A DNA stretch of 64,000 bases from Polychytrium aggregatum. Lineage: Eukaryota; Chytridiomycota; Chytridiomycetes; Polychytriales. Location: the NCBI RefSeq assembly GCF_025602895.1, contig NW_026516204.1, positions 620,001-684,000 of the forward strand, read 5' to 3'. The first letter of the stretch is position 1; each line of letters begins with the position of its first letter. The notes beneath the pieces were generated by a model, which saw nothing but the letters and a program-made list of their open reading frames with translations, was not told the DNA's origin and made no database searches. The position numbers were made by a program, and so were the translations under genes. This document shows positions 52,684 through 63,013 of this stretch, one piece after another.

Positions 52684-53897
52684 TCAAGTTTATTCACATC
52701 AACGACAGCCAAAGAAGCATCGATGGCAGCCAAGCGGGAGGATGCCTTATTGGGGCAGCGAGGGGCAATGTGCCCTTCCTGCTTGCAATAAAAGCAACGA
52801 TTAGCAGCACGGAGGGCGGCCTTGTCCTCGGCGGTCAGCCTGCGAGCGGAAGCCTGGCTGAGGTCCATGGGCTGGGGAACGTTGAAGGCTTGAGCGGGGC
52901 GAGGAGGAGGAGCAGGAGCGAAGGGACGAGGAGCCGGACGGAAAGGGAGAGGAGCCGGACGAGCAGGAGCAGGAGCAGGAGCGGAGCGGTGGTTGGGACG
53001 GCGGGAGCGTTGGTCCTCCTGGCGGTTGTCGATGGCGATCGCCGCTTGCATGAGATCTTCGAGGTTGTCGAAGGAGCGGCGGGAGAGTTCATCTTGAACC
53101 GAGGGCTTGAGTCCACTCTCGAAGTGGAACATGAGAGGGTCTTGGGACCAAGTGACGAGGTGGACGGCTTGGCGGCGGTACTCGGCGGCATAGGCGGCGG
53201 CGGAGGTGACTTGGTAAAGCCTGACCATCTCGCGAGCAGCGGCGATGGTGGGCTGGACCTGGCCAAAGGCAGCACGGAGCCACTCGGAGAAACCGGCAAA
53301 GTCACGGATGGCAGGGGGAGAGCACTCGGGGTCTCTCTCCAACTGATCGATGTACGGCTGCATGTAGTCTGCAGCAGTACCATCGAGATAGGATAAGGCG
53401 TAAAACACCTTATCCCTTTCAGTCTGGAAGAGGGGAGGGTTGGACACGAAGGCCAGTCTGCAATGCGAGAGGAAGGCATTGCAGCGGCTCGGGTCCTTAC
53501 CAGAGAAGCGGTCGGGAGGACCTATCTGCCTGGTGGCAGAGTTGCGACCAGCAGAGTGATCCTCGGGGTCTTGGGCAGGATCATCGACGTCGTCAGGTAC
53601 GCCGAAGTAGGGGCGACCTGCGCGACGGATCGGAGCGGGAGCAGGAACTGGAGGAGGTAGCTGGGCCTGGTAGCTGCGGAGGGCCTCCTGGACACTGGCG
53701 GCGACAACTTGGCGGACATCCTCTTCACGGCGAGCCAGGACCTGGTCCATACGATCGGTGATGCGGTTGAGCGCATCATCCTGATCGTGGAGGAACTTGG
53801 AAAAGTCCTGGAGAGAACGGGCGTTCTCGGCGGACTGGATAATGACCGCACGGATGGCCTGGAGCTCGGGCTCGGAAAGGCCAGAAGGGGAAGCCAT
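52659..53897 (-). CDS. gag: G1 Gag
   Basis: 412 residues from the ATG before A-S-P-S-G. N-terminal helical segment, then an Arg-rich predicted coiled coil (about 30-85), retrotransposon-gag core (about 130-290), a long Arg/Pro/Ala-rich linker (about 305-350) and a standard CCHC knuckle C-F-Y-C-K-Q-E-G-H at about 380-393. An open frame extends upstream into the LTR but contains the self-primer region, so the internal ATG is preferred. The longest Gag of the separate-ORF families in this window. Confidence 0.9.
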   Translation of the reverse strand: MASPSGLSEPELQAIRAVIIQSAENARSLQDFSKFLHDQDDALNRITDRMDQVLARREEDVRQVVAASVQEALRSYQAQLPPPVPAPAPIRRAGRPYFGVPDDVDDPAQDPEDHSAGRNSATRQIGPPDRFSGKDPSRCNAFLSHCRLAFVSNPPLFQTERDKVFYALSYLDGTAADYMQPYIDQLERDPECSPPAIRDFAGFSEWLRAAFGQVQPTIAAAREMVRLYQVTSAAAYAAEYRRQAVHLVTWSQDPLMFHFESGLKPSVQDELSRRSFDNLEDLMQAAIAIDNRQEDQRSRRPNHRSAPAPAPARPAPLPFRPAPRPFAPAPPPRPAQAFNVPQPMDLSQASARRLTAEDKAALRAANRCFYCKQEGHIAPRCPNKASSRLAAIDASLAVVDVNKLDDQENFSA

Positions 53898-53958
53898 TGG
53901 TAAAAGAGATAGCGAAGGGAACGGGGACAAAAGCTGGGCAAGTGGGGGGTTGTTGAAG

Positions 53959-53969
53959 GTCTTGCCAAG
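53959..53969 (-). other. G1 primer-binding site (self-priming)
   Basis: In G orientation TGGCAAGAC (53967-53959), two bases after the LTR, is complementary to GTCTTGCCA in the LTR (54140-54132 in the 5' copy), which lies about 30 nt after the ATAAATAG box. Confidence 0.65.
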
Positions 53970-54550
53970 TGTCAAGACTGGACAACGGGGCAAGCAGGGA
54001 AGCGCGCAAGAGTCCTAATGCAAGACTCGAACGTAGGGAGAGGAGCGGGGACTGGACTGGGACACAGAGTGTCAAGTGTGAAGCCAAAGTTTTATTCTAG
54101 ATCCAAGGCTTAGGATACTAAAAATACAAAGTGGCAAGACGAAGGCAAAAGACAGAGGCTGGTCGGAGGGCTATTTATGCGAGCGCCAAGGATCGACGTT
54201 GCAGAGCGAGGGGGCAGGAGCGAAGCAGCGGCGGGGAGGGCGAAGCAGCGAGCGAAGCAGGTGGCGGCCGTGACTCGGGATCCGTGAGTCAGCGGGCGTC
54301 AGTGGCGGCGGCATGGCGGCGCCAAGGCGTCAGGCGGCGTCGAGGCGGCGTCGTGGGCGTAACCCACGACCAACAGCAAGGAAGCGGGAACGGAACACAG
54401 ACAGCGCGCGTGCTGGCGGGAAGACAACAAGGCAGCACAGCGCGGGAAACAAACAAACAGAAGGAAGGGAAAGCGCTAAGGCAGGCAAACAGAAAGGAAA
54501 GGGCAAAGGCAAAGGAAGGAAGAGGGCAAAGGCAGAGGGTGTTCATGACA
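53970..54550 (-). repeat. G1 5' LTR (581 bp)
   Basis: No difference from 48209-48789 noticed. Contains the ATAAATAG promoter box near 54177-54170 on the minus strand. Confidence 0.95.
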
Positions 54551-55483
54551 CCCCGATTCACCTCCTTGTTTTGGACAAGTCTGTTCGACCATCTCGGCAC
54601 CAAGCTGAACATGTCAACCTCGCACCACCAACAAACGGATGGACAGTCCGAGCGGACGATCCGCACCCTCGAGCAATACCTGAGGACATACGCCTCGACC
54701 AGCCAAGACGACTGGGACATACAGCTGAGTCATGCAGAGTTTGCATACAACACCGCCAAGTCGAGCACAACTGGCTTGAGCCCCTTTGAGGCGCTCTACG
54801 GATTCCAGCCTGATGTTCCCACCTCCTTGACACTGACCGAGTCCACGGCTGGATTGCCTCCCAAACCAAGTGCCTTTGTCAAAGATCATCAAGTCCGACA
54901 CAAGATGATCGCCGACGCGCTCACGGATGCGCAACAAGTGATGGCGAAGTACTACGACCGCCGACACCAGGATGTCTCCTTTGAAGTTGGAGACCTTGTC
55001 TACCTGGACGCCGACAACATCAAGGTCCCCGAAGCCCAGTCAAAGAAGTTGTTGCCCAAGTACCGAGGACCGTTCAAGATAGCGGCCCGACCCAGTCCCC
55101 TCAACTACCTGTTGGACTTGCCACCTGGAAGCAAGCTCCATCCTGTCTTCCATGTGTCCAAGCTGCGTCGCCACACGACCCGCAGTCCAGCACAGTTCCC
55201 CGACGCCGACGAAGGTGTCCCGGACGACGCACCACTGGAAGACGACCTCGGACAATACTATACTCAAGAATATGAAGTCGAAAGGATCGTGAGGCACAAG
55301 AAAGTGGCTGATGGGTCACTTCGGTTTTATGTCAAGTGGGTTGGTTACCCACACTCGGGCAACACATGGCAAACACTGGAGGACTTGTCCCATGCACCCG
55401 AGGAGCTGAGTAAATACGGTAAACACCTCGAGGAGCCCCAAATAAAGAGCACACGCAGGGCTCCTCGCAGGAAGCCTTCTTAA
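54551..55483 (+). pseudogene. pol: A6 pol, C-terminal part (integrase end and chromodomain)
   Basis: Resumes the A6 integrase at the phenylalanine after S-D-R-D-P-R. It contains the catalytic Glu (T-D-G-Q-S-E), the integrase C-terminal domain with the Y-R-G-P-F-K-I motif, and the chromodomain. The frame is open to the TAA at 55481-55483. Upstream frame extending into the G LTR is not real coding. Confidence 0.92.
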
Positions 55484-55492
55484 GTGTGGGAG

Positions 55493-55801
55493 TGTAGGAG
55501 ATGGTATCTCCGACGCTGTGCTGCGCGTACTGCGCGTACTGCGCGGCGCAGTGGGTCGTGACCTGTGCTGCGCTTTGCGTTTTCACGCACCGCAGGCAGG
55601 CCACCGCAGGGTATACCTGCGGGTTGCCCCCGTTCCCCCCGTTTGTCTGGAGTTCGGTTTTATCGTGAATAAACGTAAGTGCTCCCCGAGCTCACCCGTC
55701 CGCTAGAGTAGCCTAGCACCGCCCTGTTCTGCCCCGTCCTGTCTTGTCTTGTACCCCCTCCCTCCCCGTCTTGCCCCAACGTCCCAGTAGTGGACGTTAC
55801 A
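55493..55801 (+). repeat. A6 3' LTR (309 bp)
   Basis: Standard termini; followed by TSD aaatc and the resumed J sequence. Confidence 0.95.
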
Positions 55802-56463
55802 AAATCCATCACGTACGTCAAGGCCGCTGAAAAATCTCTTGTTTGCCAATCTGTCATGCATTTCCGCAATGAATGGGAGGGGAGTTCGGTTCTTGATGGT
55901 GTTTGCATTGAGTGCTCGGTAATCTACGCACATCCGTAGCGTCCCGTCTGCTTTCTTTACGAACAATACGGAGGCTCCGTAATTCGATGTCGAGGGCCGG
56001 ATGTGACCCTTGTCCAAGAGTTCATTGAGCTTGGCCTTCAATACCTCCAGCTCTTCGGGGCTTAGGTGGAATATCGGGCGATATGGCGGGGGCTTCATTG
56101 GATCGATCAACTCGATCCGTTGGTCCTCGGGTCGGGATGGTGGGAGTCCTGTTGGCTCTTCGAAAACATCCATATACTTTTCCAGGACACTTCGGATGGC
56201 TGGAGGAAGTCCCGAGAGGTATTCCTCTCTTTGTTCAGAAAGCGTTTTGTCGTTGGGATTCCTATTGACGTGTGGGTTTTGAACCAGTGTTTGACTTATG
56301 AGAATGACGCCAACCTTTGCTTCATTTTCCTTCATCGCTTTCCTGAAATTCTTGAACGACACACTTTCAATCTCTATTTTCTTTGATCGGCCTGCATCGA
56401 CTGCTTGTAGGCTTGTCCATGTGTGCTGTTTTCCTTGACGGTCAGCAAAGATGATCTTTATGA
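55802..56463 (-). pseudogene. pol: J pol fragment: protease end and RT fingers
   Basis: Encodes the end of the protease-like domain (F-A-D-R then H-T-W-T-S-L), the linker V-N-R-N-P-N-D-K and the N-terminal reverse transcriptase ([16 protein letters not shown]) up to D-V-R-D-G-F. A6 follows on the 3' side in coding direction. On the 5' side the J frame stops at the H insertion; the remaining protease and gag lie outside the window. Confidence 0.88.
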
Positions 56464-56673
56464 TGTAGACATACCTCTTTTATTTCCGTTGCCCCCTCCA
56501 TCGAGGCGGGGCGAGCAGCCGCCTTTTATGCCTGGTGGTGGGGGCCGTTGGCGCGTGTTGGGTCCCACAACAGCGCGCACCCATTTCCATATCCATTACT
56601 TCGACACCCTACATCATGTGACTTCAACCTTAGTTCGACCACGTCGCTATCCCTGTGCTCATTGTCCATTACA
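56464..56673 (-). repeat. H 3' LTR (210 bp)
   Basis: In H orientation TGTAATGGACAATG to GTATGTCTACA. It has a CATAAAAGG box and an AATAAA near its end. Shortest complete LTR in the window. Confidence 0.85.
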
Positions 56674-56699
56674 CCCCCCCTAAATTTGCGCGCAAATTT
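56674..56699 (-). other. H polypurine tract and AT palindrome
   Basis: Perfect 18-bp palindrome AAATTTGCGCGCAAATTT (56682-56699) next to a seven-base G run (element strand) abutting the LTR. The palindrome touches the TGA stop of the ORF. Confidence 0.75.
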
Positions 56700-59600
56700 C
56701 ATAACTCCTCCACTACGCTCACTCCGACCGTTTTTTCTTTCCAATATCCTTCAATCAGATCCTCAGCAATCTCGGACTCGTTCTCCCATGTGGCTTCTTC
56801 CAGAGGGTAACCTTCCCATTGTACCAGGTACTGTTTCTTCCTTCTGTGTTTGCGGTCGTTGAGTAACCTCTTGACCAAATATACCTCAGAGTCTGGTTCA
56901 ACTGGCGGTGGCCTTGCATGCTTTTCCCTTGACGGGAAGTCATTCGATGTGTCATTAAATCTTGTCAATAGCTTTCGGTGAAAGACGGGATGGATATGTC
57001 TCAGCGTCGCCGGTAGCTCCAATGTGTAGTTCAAGTCTTCAATATTTGTTATCTTGAATGGACCCAGGCGTCTGGGAACTATCTGGTCTGGTCGAGTTTT
57101 GTGCGCGTCCAAGTTAATTCCATCCCTCTCGAGTAGGACTTGATCTCCCACTTCCAGGTGCTCCCCGTCTTGTCGAGCCCGGTTTCCATAGAAGCATTGG
57201 CGATCTTGGGAGCTCTTTAGTTGTTTTGTAGCCACTTCCTTGATTGCTTTTAGATCTTCGAGCATTCCCCAGTGTTGGATCGGTTCGCTTCTTCCCCGGT
57301 GGCTTTCCGGAATTGTCCGAGGGTGGCGACCAAAGGCCAAGTAAAATGGAGTAAAGCCCGTCGACACTTGTATCGAGTCGTTGTGTCCAAACTCTAAAAG
57401 ATGTAGGATATCGTCCCAGTTGTCCCCTCGATAATTTGCGAAAGGCACCAGGCGTTGTTTTAAATCCTTTACCACCGATTCGGCTTGCCCGTTCGCTTGT
57501 TGATGTCTAGCGGTCGTCAGTTTCTGCGAGATATTGAGTTTCTTCGTGACTACTGTCCAAAACACGGACGTAAATAGAGGGTCCCTGTCCGATATCAGCT
57601 CCAGAGGGAGACCGAAACTGACAAACCAGTGTTGAATAAACAACCCTGCAAGTTCTTCAGCTGTGGTTCTCGTCGTGCACGGCACAAATCGTGCATATTT
57701 CGTAAGTCGGTCCACAAGGATCAGACACTTGTCATTTCCCCGTTTGGACTTTGGCATGTATGCAAAGTCCATGGAGACAGAACTGAATCTCTCCTCCGGA
57801 ATGGGTAACGGATGAAGGAGACCGTCGAGGAGATGGTTCCTCGGTTTCGACTTCTGACACGTTTCACAGCCCGTAACATAACGAATCACATCGGCTCGCA
57901 TAGTTGGCCACCAAAACTCCCTGCTAACCCTTTCAAGTGTCCGTAGTTGCCCAAGGTGTCCGACTGTGATCACATCGTGGTGTGTCTGCAATATCAATGT
58001 CCGAAGTGGCTCCACCTTCGGCACATAGAGCCGATCATGGTCATAGTACAGGAGTCCGTTCCTCCAGGAGAGTCGTTGGGTGTTGACCCCAGGACGTATC
58101 CTCTCCTTGGATTCAACTGAGCCTTGGTGAAGGTCCCGTACGAACTCATCATCCTCGAGGGCTGCTCGGACATCTTCAAGGAAGTTGGTGGTCGAGAGCG
58201 TGGTCATCGTCGCTGCCACTTGGATTTGCGCTGTGTCCGAATCGACCCTTCCTCTACACTTGGAGCAGAGTGGCCTATGGCACGGAGCGCGACTCAACAC
58301 ATCTGCAATTGTGTTGTTGGATCCTGGGATATGTTCGATGGTAAAGTCGTAATCTTGGAAATTGAGAATCCACCGCGCCTGTCTTCGGTTTATGGTTGCC
58401 TGAGTGTTCAGCCAGATCAGCGCCTTGTGATCTGTGACAACGTGGAACTTGGTTCCCACGAGGTATGGACGGCCGTGCTTGATCAAGTCGTGAAGCGCCA
58501 ATAGTTCGTGCTCGTAGGTTGAGTAGTTTCTCTCGGCATCCGTCCACTTTCTCGACCAAAATAAGATGGGATGGGTTCCATCCTCAAATTCTTGGAGTAT
58601 CACCCCTCCTCCGGCGTACCTGGAGGCATCCGAATGGATGATGACAGGGCTCATTGGGTCATAAAACCTTAACACTGGGTGGGAAGAGATTCGGTGTTGC
58701 AGTACCCGAACCGCTGTTTGTTGTTCCTCAGTCCAACGCCATTCTGCTTTCTTCGGCAACAGGCTTGTCAGTGGTAGACATGTTTCGGCATAGCTGGGAA
58801 TAAACTCCTTGAGCCAATTAGTCAGCCCGAGAAATGATTGTACATCTCCGAGTGATTCCAATTGCCCAAAGCTTAGCACCGCATCCGCCTTGTCGGGCGT
58901 GATGCTGAGTCCTTGCCTTGACACTTGATGTCCGCAAAAGGGCACGGACTCCATGGCGAAGCTACACTTCATGAGCTTTGCGTGGAGTCCGTTGGTTTGG
59001 AACTTGCTCAAGACCCGGTCGAGGTGATCGGCATGGTCTTCCAGAGTATCTGAATACACCAGAACGTCGTCCACGTTTGCGACCATGAACTTGTCATAGT
59101 ATTCGTGGAAGATCCGATTCATCATGGCCATGAAGCAAGCCGGTGAGTTCGTGAGCCCCATGGGCATCACAAGGTACTCAAACGTGCCATACCTGGTGCG
59201 GAATGCAGTTTTCGAAATGCTTCCCTCATCCATCCGTACGGTGTTGAAGCCGTCTCGGACATCTAGTCCGCTGAAGAATCGCTTCCCTGCGAGTCGGTCG
59301 TGCATTTCTGCAATAAATGGCAGAGGTGTCCTGTTTTTGACAGTGTTTGCATTGAGGGCTCGATAATCCACACACATTCGGAGAGTGCCATCGCTTTTCT
59401 TGACGAATAGCACCGGTGCACCGTAGTTGGAGGTGGATGGCCGGATGTGTCCCTTCTCTAACAGTTCGTTGAGCTTTGCTTTCAGCAACTCAAGCTCTTG
59501 TGGACTCAGGTGGAAGATTGGTCGGTATGGTGGAGGTTTTCTCGAATCTATCAACTCAATCCTTTGATCTTCGGGCCGTTGTGGGGGCAGGCCCTTTGGC

Positions 59601-60957
59601 TCTTCAAACACGTCCATGTACTTTTCCAGAACTTTGCGAATAATCGGAGGAAGTCTGGCCAGGTATTCTTCGTTTTGTTCCGACAGGGATTTGTCGTTCG
59701 GGTTTCGGTTGATGGGCACAGACTGGATTGAAGCCTGACTCACCAACACCAATCCGACCTGCACTGCTTCTTCCTTCAGCGACTCTTGAAGCTGCTTGAA
59801 TGTCACACTCTCGATCACTATACCGTTGGCAGTTGTCGCCGTCGCCGGCAGGCTGGTCCATCGGTGGCTTCGCTGTTGGCGATCGACGAAGCGAATGGTT
59901 GTGCACCCTCGCTCCACCTTCTGGTCGATAATCCTAACCTCATCTTCGAACGGATTGCCAAGGATAAGATCATCCCTGATGTCAGCAACCACACAATTCA
60001 CTAGTCTGGAATACGATCCACATCGGAAGTGGATAACTGTCGCGTGGGTCGAGATGGCCGTGCGGTCGTCTGCAAATCGGAGTTGGATATCGCACGGGGT
60101 CATAATGCATCCGAGCTTTCGGGCCAGAGATTCCTTGAGGACGTTCCCTTTTGCGCCAGAGTCTCTCAGGAATTTGATCTTCTGTTGGACACCCTTGGGT
60201 CCTCCAGCAGCGCCGGCGAAGTGGAAGCATGCATTGTCTGCCACCGCTCGCATGGCTTCCTGTGTATCACTCGTATTTCCGTCTTCCCACACGGCTGATA
60301 AGTTGATGGATTCGGGAAGTGTCTCTATTTCACAGGCATAAGCACCTCCATTGCATGCACCACTGACGTGAACCCCGATACTGTTTGCACCACCCCCAAG
60401 ACTATCGTCCTTCTCTCCTTCGGCTGTACAATTAAGGCCTGGAAGAGAGGCGTCCGTTAGTCTTGGGTGTGCGCTCCCAGCCGGTGCCAACCGTAGCGGT
60501 ACATACTCTGGAGTGTGCAATCCTCTGTGGCGAGACTCTTCCCCGTCCGTGGGTTGGGATTGCAATTGGCGGTAACTGGTCGTAGCCGAGGCACCCTTCT
60601 TTTCGTCGGATTCCACAGTGACTTGGCGGACTGGCAGTCTTCTGCGATGCTTCTCCTTATCCTTTTCAGGGCATCGGGCCGCGATGTGTCCGGCATTGAT
60701 TCTTCTGCAATAGAAACAGCCATCATTCGCTCGGAGGTAGTCTCGCTCACGGGCCGAGAGATGGGGTCCCCCGGATCGGTGACCCCTCTGGACGGCATCT
60801 ACATCCATTGGGATCACTTGAGGAAGTAGGCTTGGGGGCTGGACCGCCGGAGTTGCCAGGCGGTCCCAGATCATTCCCAGTCGCAAGGTCTCCGTGATCA
60901 AGGCGGGGATGTCCTCTCTAAGCTCCGTCTCATAATTGTGGAGCATCTGGACATACT
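56699..60957 (-). CDS. gag-pol: H Gag-Pol polyprotein, N-terminus missing, mutated RT motif
   Basis: About 1419 codons of a C1-like single ORF, starting inside gag at the Y-V-Q-M-L segment where I is inserted. Long-spaced zinc knuckle C-F-Y-C-R-R-I-N-A-G-H (CX2CX6HX4C); protease D-S-G-A; reverse transcriptase whose catalytic box reads N-V-D-D instead of Y-V-D-D (codon near 59069); RNase H with D-A-S-R-Y; integrase HHCC and D, D, E; chromodomain; TGA at 56701-56699. No stop or frameshift in the visible part. The Tyr-to-Asn change at the RT active site probably inactivates or impairs this copy. Confidence 0.88.
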
Positions 60958-61341
60958 GTGAGGACCACGACAAGCAACGACACTGGACGACCAGGTGCTT
61001 GGCGAACAACGATAAGCTATATTACGACTTATCAGATAACAACAAGTGTTGTTCGAACTGAAGATACAAAATGGGTGCAAGAAAGGAGGGGCTTTATAGC
61101 CAAGAGGGAAACCGAAGGGCGAAAGTGGGCGAGAAGGGTGGAGCGACAAACGAGGGACGAGATGGGGGTGCGAGGGAGGCGGAGCTGCTAGAGAGAGGGG
61201 CGAAGCACAGCGCAGTCGGAGGCGAAGTAAGAGTCATCGGCGCCAGCCAATCAGGGAATACACGCCAAGACAAACAAACATGACTCACGGTGCATCACGC
61301 GCAGCAGTCCACACGTGTTCCCAACGTGCATGATCATCACA
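60958..61341 (-). repeat. I 3' LTR (384 bp)
   Basis: In I orientation starts TGTGATGATCATGC and ends GTGGTCCTCACA. Has a TATAAAG box. Not related by eye to other LTRs here. Confidence 0.85.
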
Positions 61342-62209
61342 TCATCCCCTCCCCAAACTACGGCCACTCCTACGAACAATAAGTCCAGGCTTGTCGGGGT
61401 ACCGGCGGTGGAAGTCGGCTATCTTGTCGGGAGCGTTAACGTAGTTGGCGGGCTCCCAGCTGCGATGATCAGTCGAGTAGCCCTTCCAATCAACGAAATA
61501 GCTCAACTTACCGCGGACCAGCTTGGAGTCGAGGATCTTCTGAACTTCATACTCCAAGTGGTCGTCGACGCGGACTGGCGGAGGAGGGTCTTGGATGCGG
61601 CTGGGGAGGGTGTTCGACTTGTGGGGCTCAAGGAGGGAGACATGGAACACCGGATGGATCTTGAGATCCTTGGGAAGGTCGAGGCGGAAGGCGAGGGAAC
61701 CGATGGCTTCGACGATCTTGTAGGGTCCGATGCGCTGGTAGTCCAACTTCTTGCTTGGACGGGTGGTCTTGATATTACGCGTCAGGACCCAGACTTGATC
61801 GCCAGGAGCGAACTTGGGAGCGTCGGACTTGTGGGCATCCGCAAAGCGCTTGTAGTCCGCCTTGGCCTTCTCGAGGTTCTCCTTCAGCAACGCCAAGTTG
61901 TGCTGAAGGTGTTCGACTCGGTCGGTCGCGGAGGGGACATCGAGGCTGGAAGGAAGGACCGGAGACTCGAATCGAGGGTTGAAGCCGTAAGTCGCCAGGA
62001 ACGGGGAGGCCTTGGTCGAGGTGTGCTCGAGGTTGTTGTATGAGAACTCGGCGAGCGGGAGCAGCATCGCCCAGTCATCCTGCTGGTACGAGGTGTAGCA
62101 GCGGAGATGCTGGTTGATGACTTGGTTGACCCGCTCAGTCTGTCCATCGGTTTGGGGGTGGAACGCCGTGGACAGACTGGTCTTGATGCCGAGTTCCGAG
62201 CACAGGGCC
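61342..62209 (-). pseudogene. pol: I pol fragment: integrase C-terminal half and chromodomain
   Basis: Starts in the integrase just before the catalytic Glu (H-P-Q-T-D-G-Q-T-E) and contains the integrase C-terminal domain (R-I-G-P-Y-K-I) and a chromodomain with Y-F-V-D-W-K-G-Y and W-E-P. Arg/Gly-rich final codons cross the polypurine tract, and the TGA (61344-61342) abuts the LTR, as in E and G1. Similar in style to B and E integrases but a distinct family. Upstream coding is displaced by B3, outside the window. Confidence 0.87.
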
Positions 62210-63001
62210 TGTTAGAGTCCGAAGGGGACTCAACGGCAAAAGTAGAAGTGAGCTCGAAGTGAGCTCAGGGAAGGCAAGGGTAAAGTCCGAAGTGGACTCG
62301 GAGAGGGAGCGAGGAAAGCAAAGATCCGTTCAAGATAAGACTTGTCTCGAAATGAGACGTGAGGAACACTCAGAGAATAAAGTAGAAGGCACTTTATTTA
62401 GTCCTATTTTGAACGCTGAGGTTCGACTACACATCGCGGGGGTCAGGCTATTTATAGACAAGTCCGGACTTGGCAGCGAAGGGCGGCCAAGGGAGGGAAA
62501 AGTGGGCGATCGAGCAGGGCGAAGGGGGCGATGCACGAACGAGGGCCGAGAAGGACCACCGAGACAGGCAGAGAACCAAAGCGAGAGAGGCGCAAGCAAA
62601 AGCGAAGCACCTGGCAGGAGAAACGTGCAAAGGCGAAGCAATGTGACTCAACGTCCAAGAAGCGGATTGGTCAAGTATAAGGTTGGGGCAAATGCATGCG
62701 AGATGAACAAGAGATCGGGGCGGTCAGGCAGGTCATGAGTCAGCGGTGGGGGGACACATGACCGGCAGCCGAATTGCAACCAATCGCAGCAAGGCGCGTG
62801 CACAAACAAACCGGCGCGTGCGAAGAAGACAAAGGAAGCGGAGCAGCGCGGGAAAACGGAAGTGCGGAATGGGCGGAAAATGACAGGCAAAAGGCGGAAA
62901 ATCGGAGGGGAACTGCAAAGCTACACACAAACAAACAGAAAGGCAAAAGAACAGCCAAGTGTGCAGTCAAAGTGGGGAACAGGCAGGAGCTATCCCTAAC
63001 A
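62210..63001 (-). repeat. B3 3' LTR (about 792 bp)
   Basis: Same termini as other B LTRs, with several differences from B2, for example in the promoter-distal region around 62870. Preceded in B orientation by AAGGAAGGGGATGA. Confidence 0.92.
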
Positions 63002-63013
63002 TCATCCCCTTCC

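Larger units (their letters stand above)
48209..54550 (-). mobile_element. Family G element G1 (complete, apparently intact)
   Basis: 6342-bp minus-strand element with 581-bp LTRs that look identical, and TSD ccccg (48204-48208 and 54551-54555), inserted in the integrase of A6. Gag and pol frames are open. By nesting it is younger than A6. Confidence 0.96.
43988..55801 (+). mobile_element. Family A element A6 (complete, split by G1)
   Basis: Plus-strand copy with LTRs at both ends and TSD aaatc (43983-43987 and 55802-55806), inserted in the RT region of J. Own sequence is 43988-48208 and 54556-55801. Near-identical to A4, so insertion of both A6 and, later, G1 is recent. Confidence 0.95.
9258..56463 (-). 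mobile_element. Element J, old C-like host element split into seven visible pieces
   Basis: Minus-strand single-ORF Ty3/gypsy-type element. Visible pieces from 3' to 5': 9258-9832, 15606-15848, 20846-20969, 41227-41656, 42237-42451, 42786-43987 and 55802-56463. The gaps are filled by F (with A5), E, C1 (with B2 and A4), solo G, K and A6 (with G1). The reading frame continues across each of the six joins after removing one 5-bp TSD copy. The 3' LTR is truncated by B1, and the 5' part lies to the right of H, outside the window. It is the oldest element here by nesting order. Confidence 0.92.
56464..60957 (-). mobile_element. Element H (3' part, C-like)
   Basis: Minus-strand element inserted in J (left TSD probably tatga, 56459-56463). 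Its 3' LTR, pol and the end of gag are visible. I is inserted in its gag, and the 5' part lies beyond the window. Confidence 0.88.
60958..62209 (-). mobile_element. Element I (3' part)
   Basis: Minus-strand element inserted in H gag (left TSD catac, 60953-60957). Shows the 3' LTR and the integrase end with chromodomain. B3 is inserted in its integrase (left TSD gggcc, 62205-62209). Confidence 0.85.

Noticed and set aside
54131-54550. Extended N-terminus of the A6 pol C-terminal ORF
   Set aside because: This part is antisense G LTR fused by chance in frame; the pol sequence resumes only at 54551.
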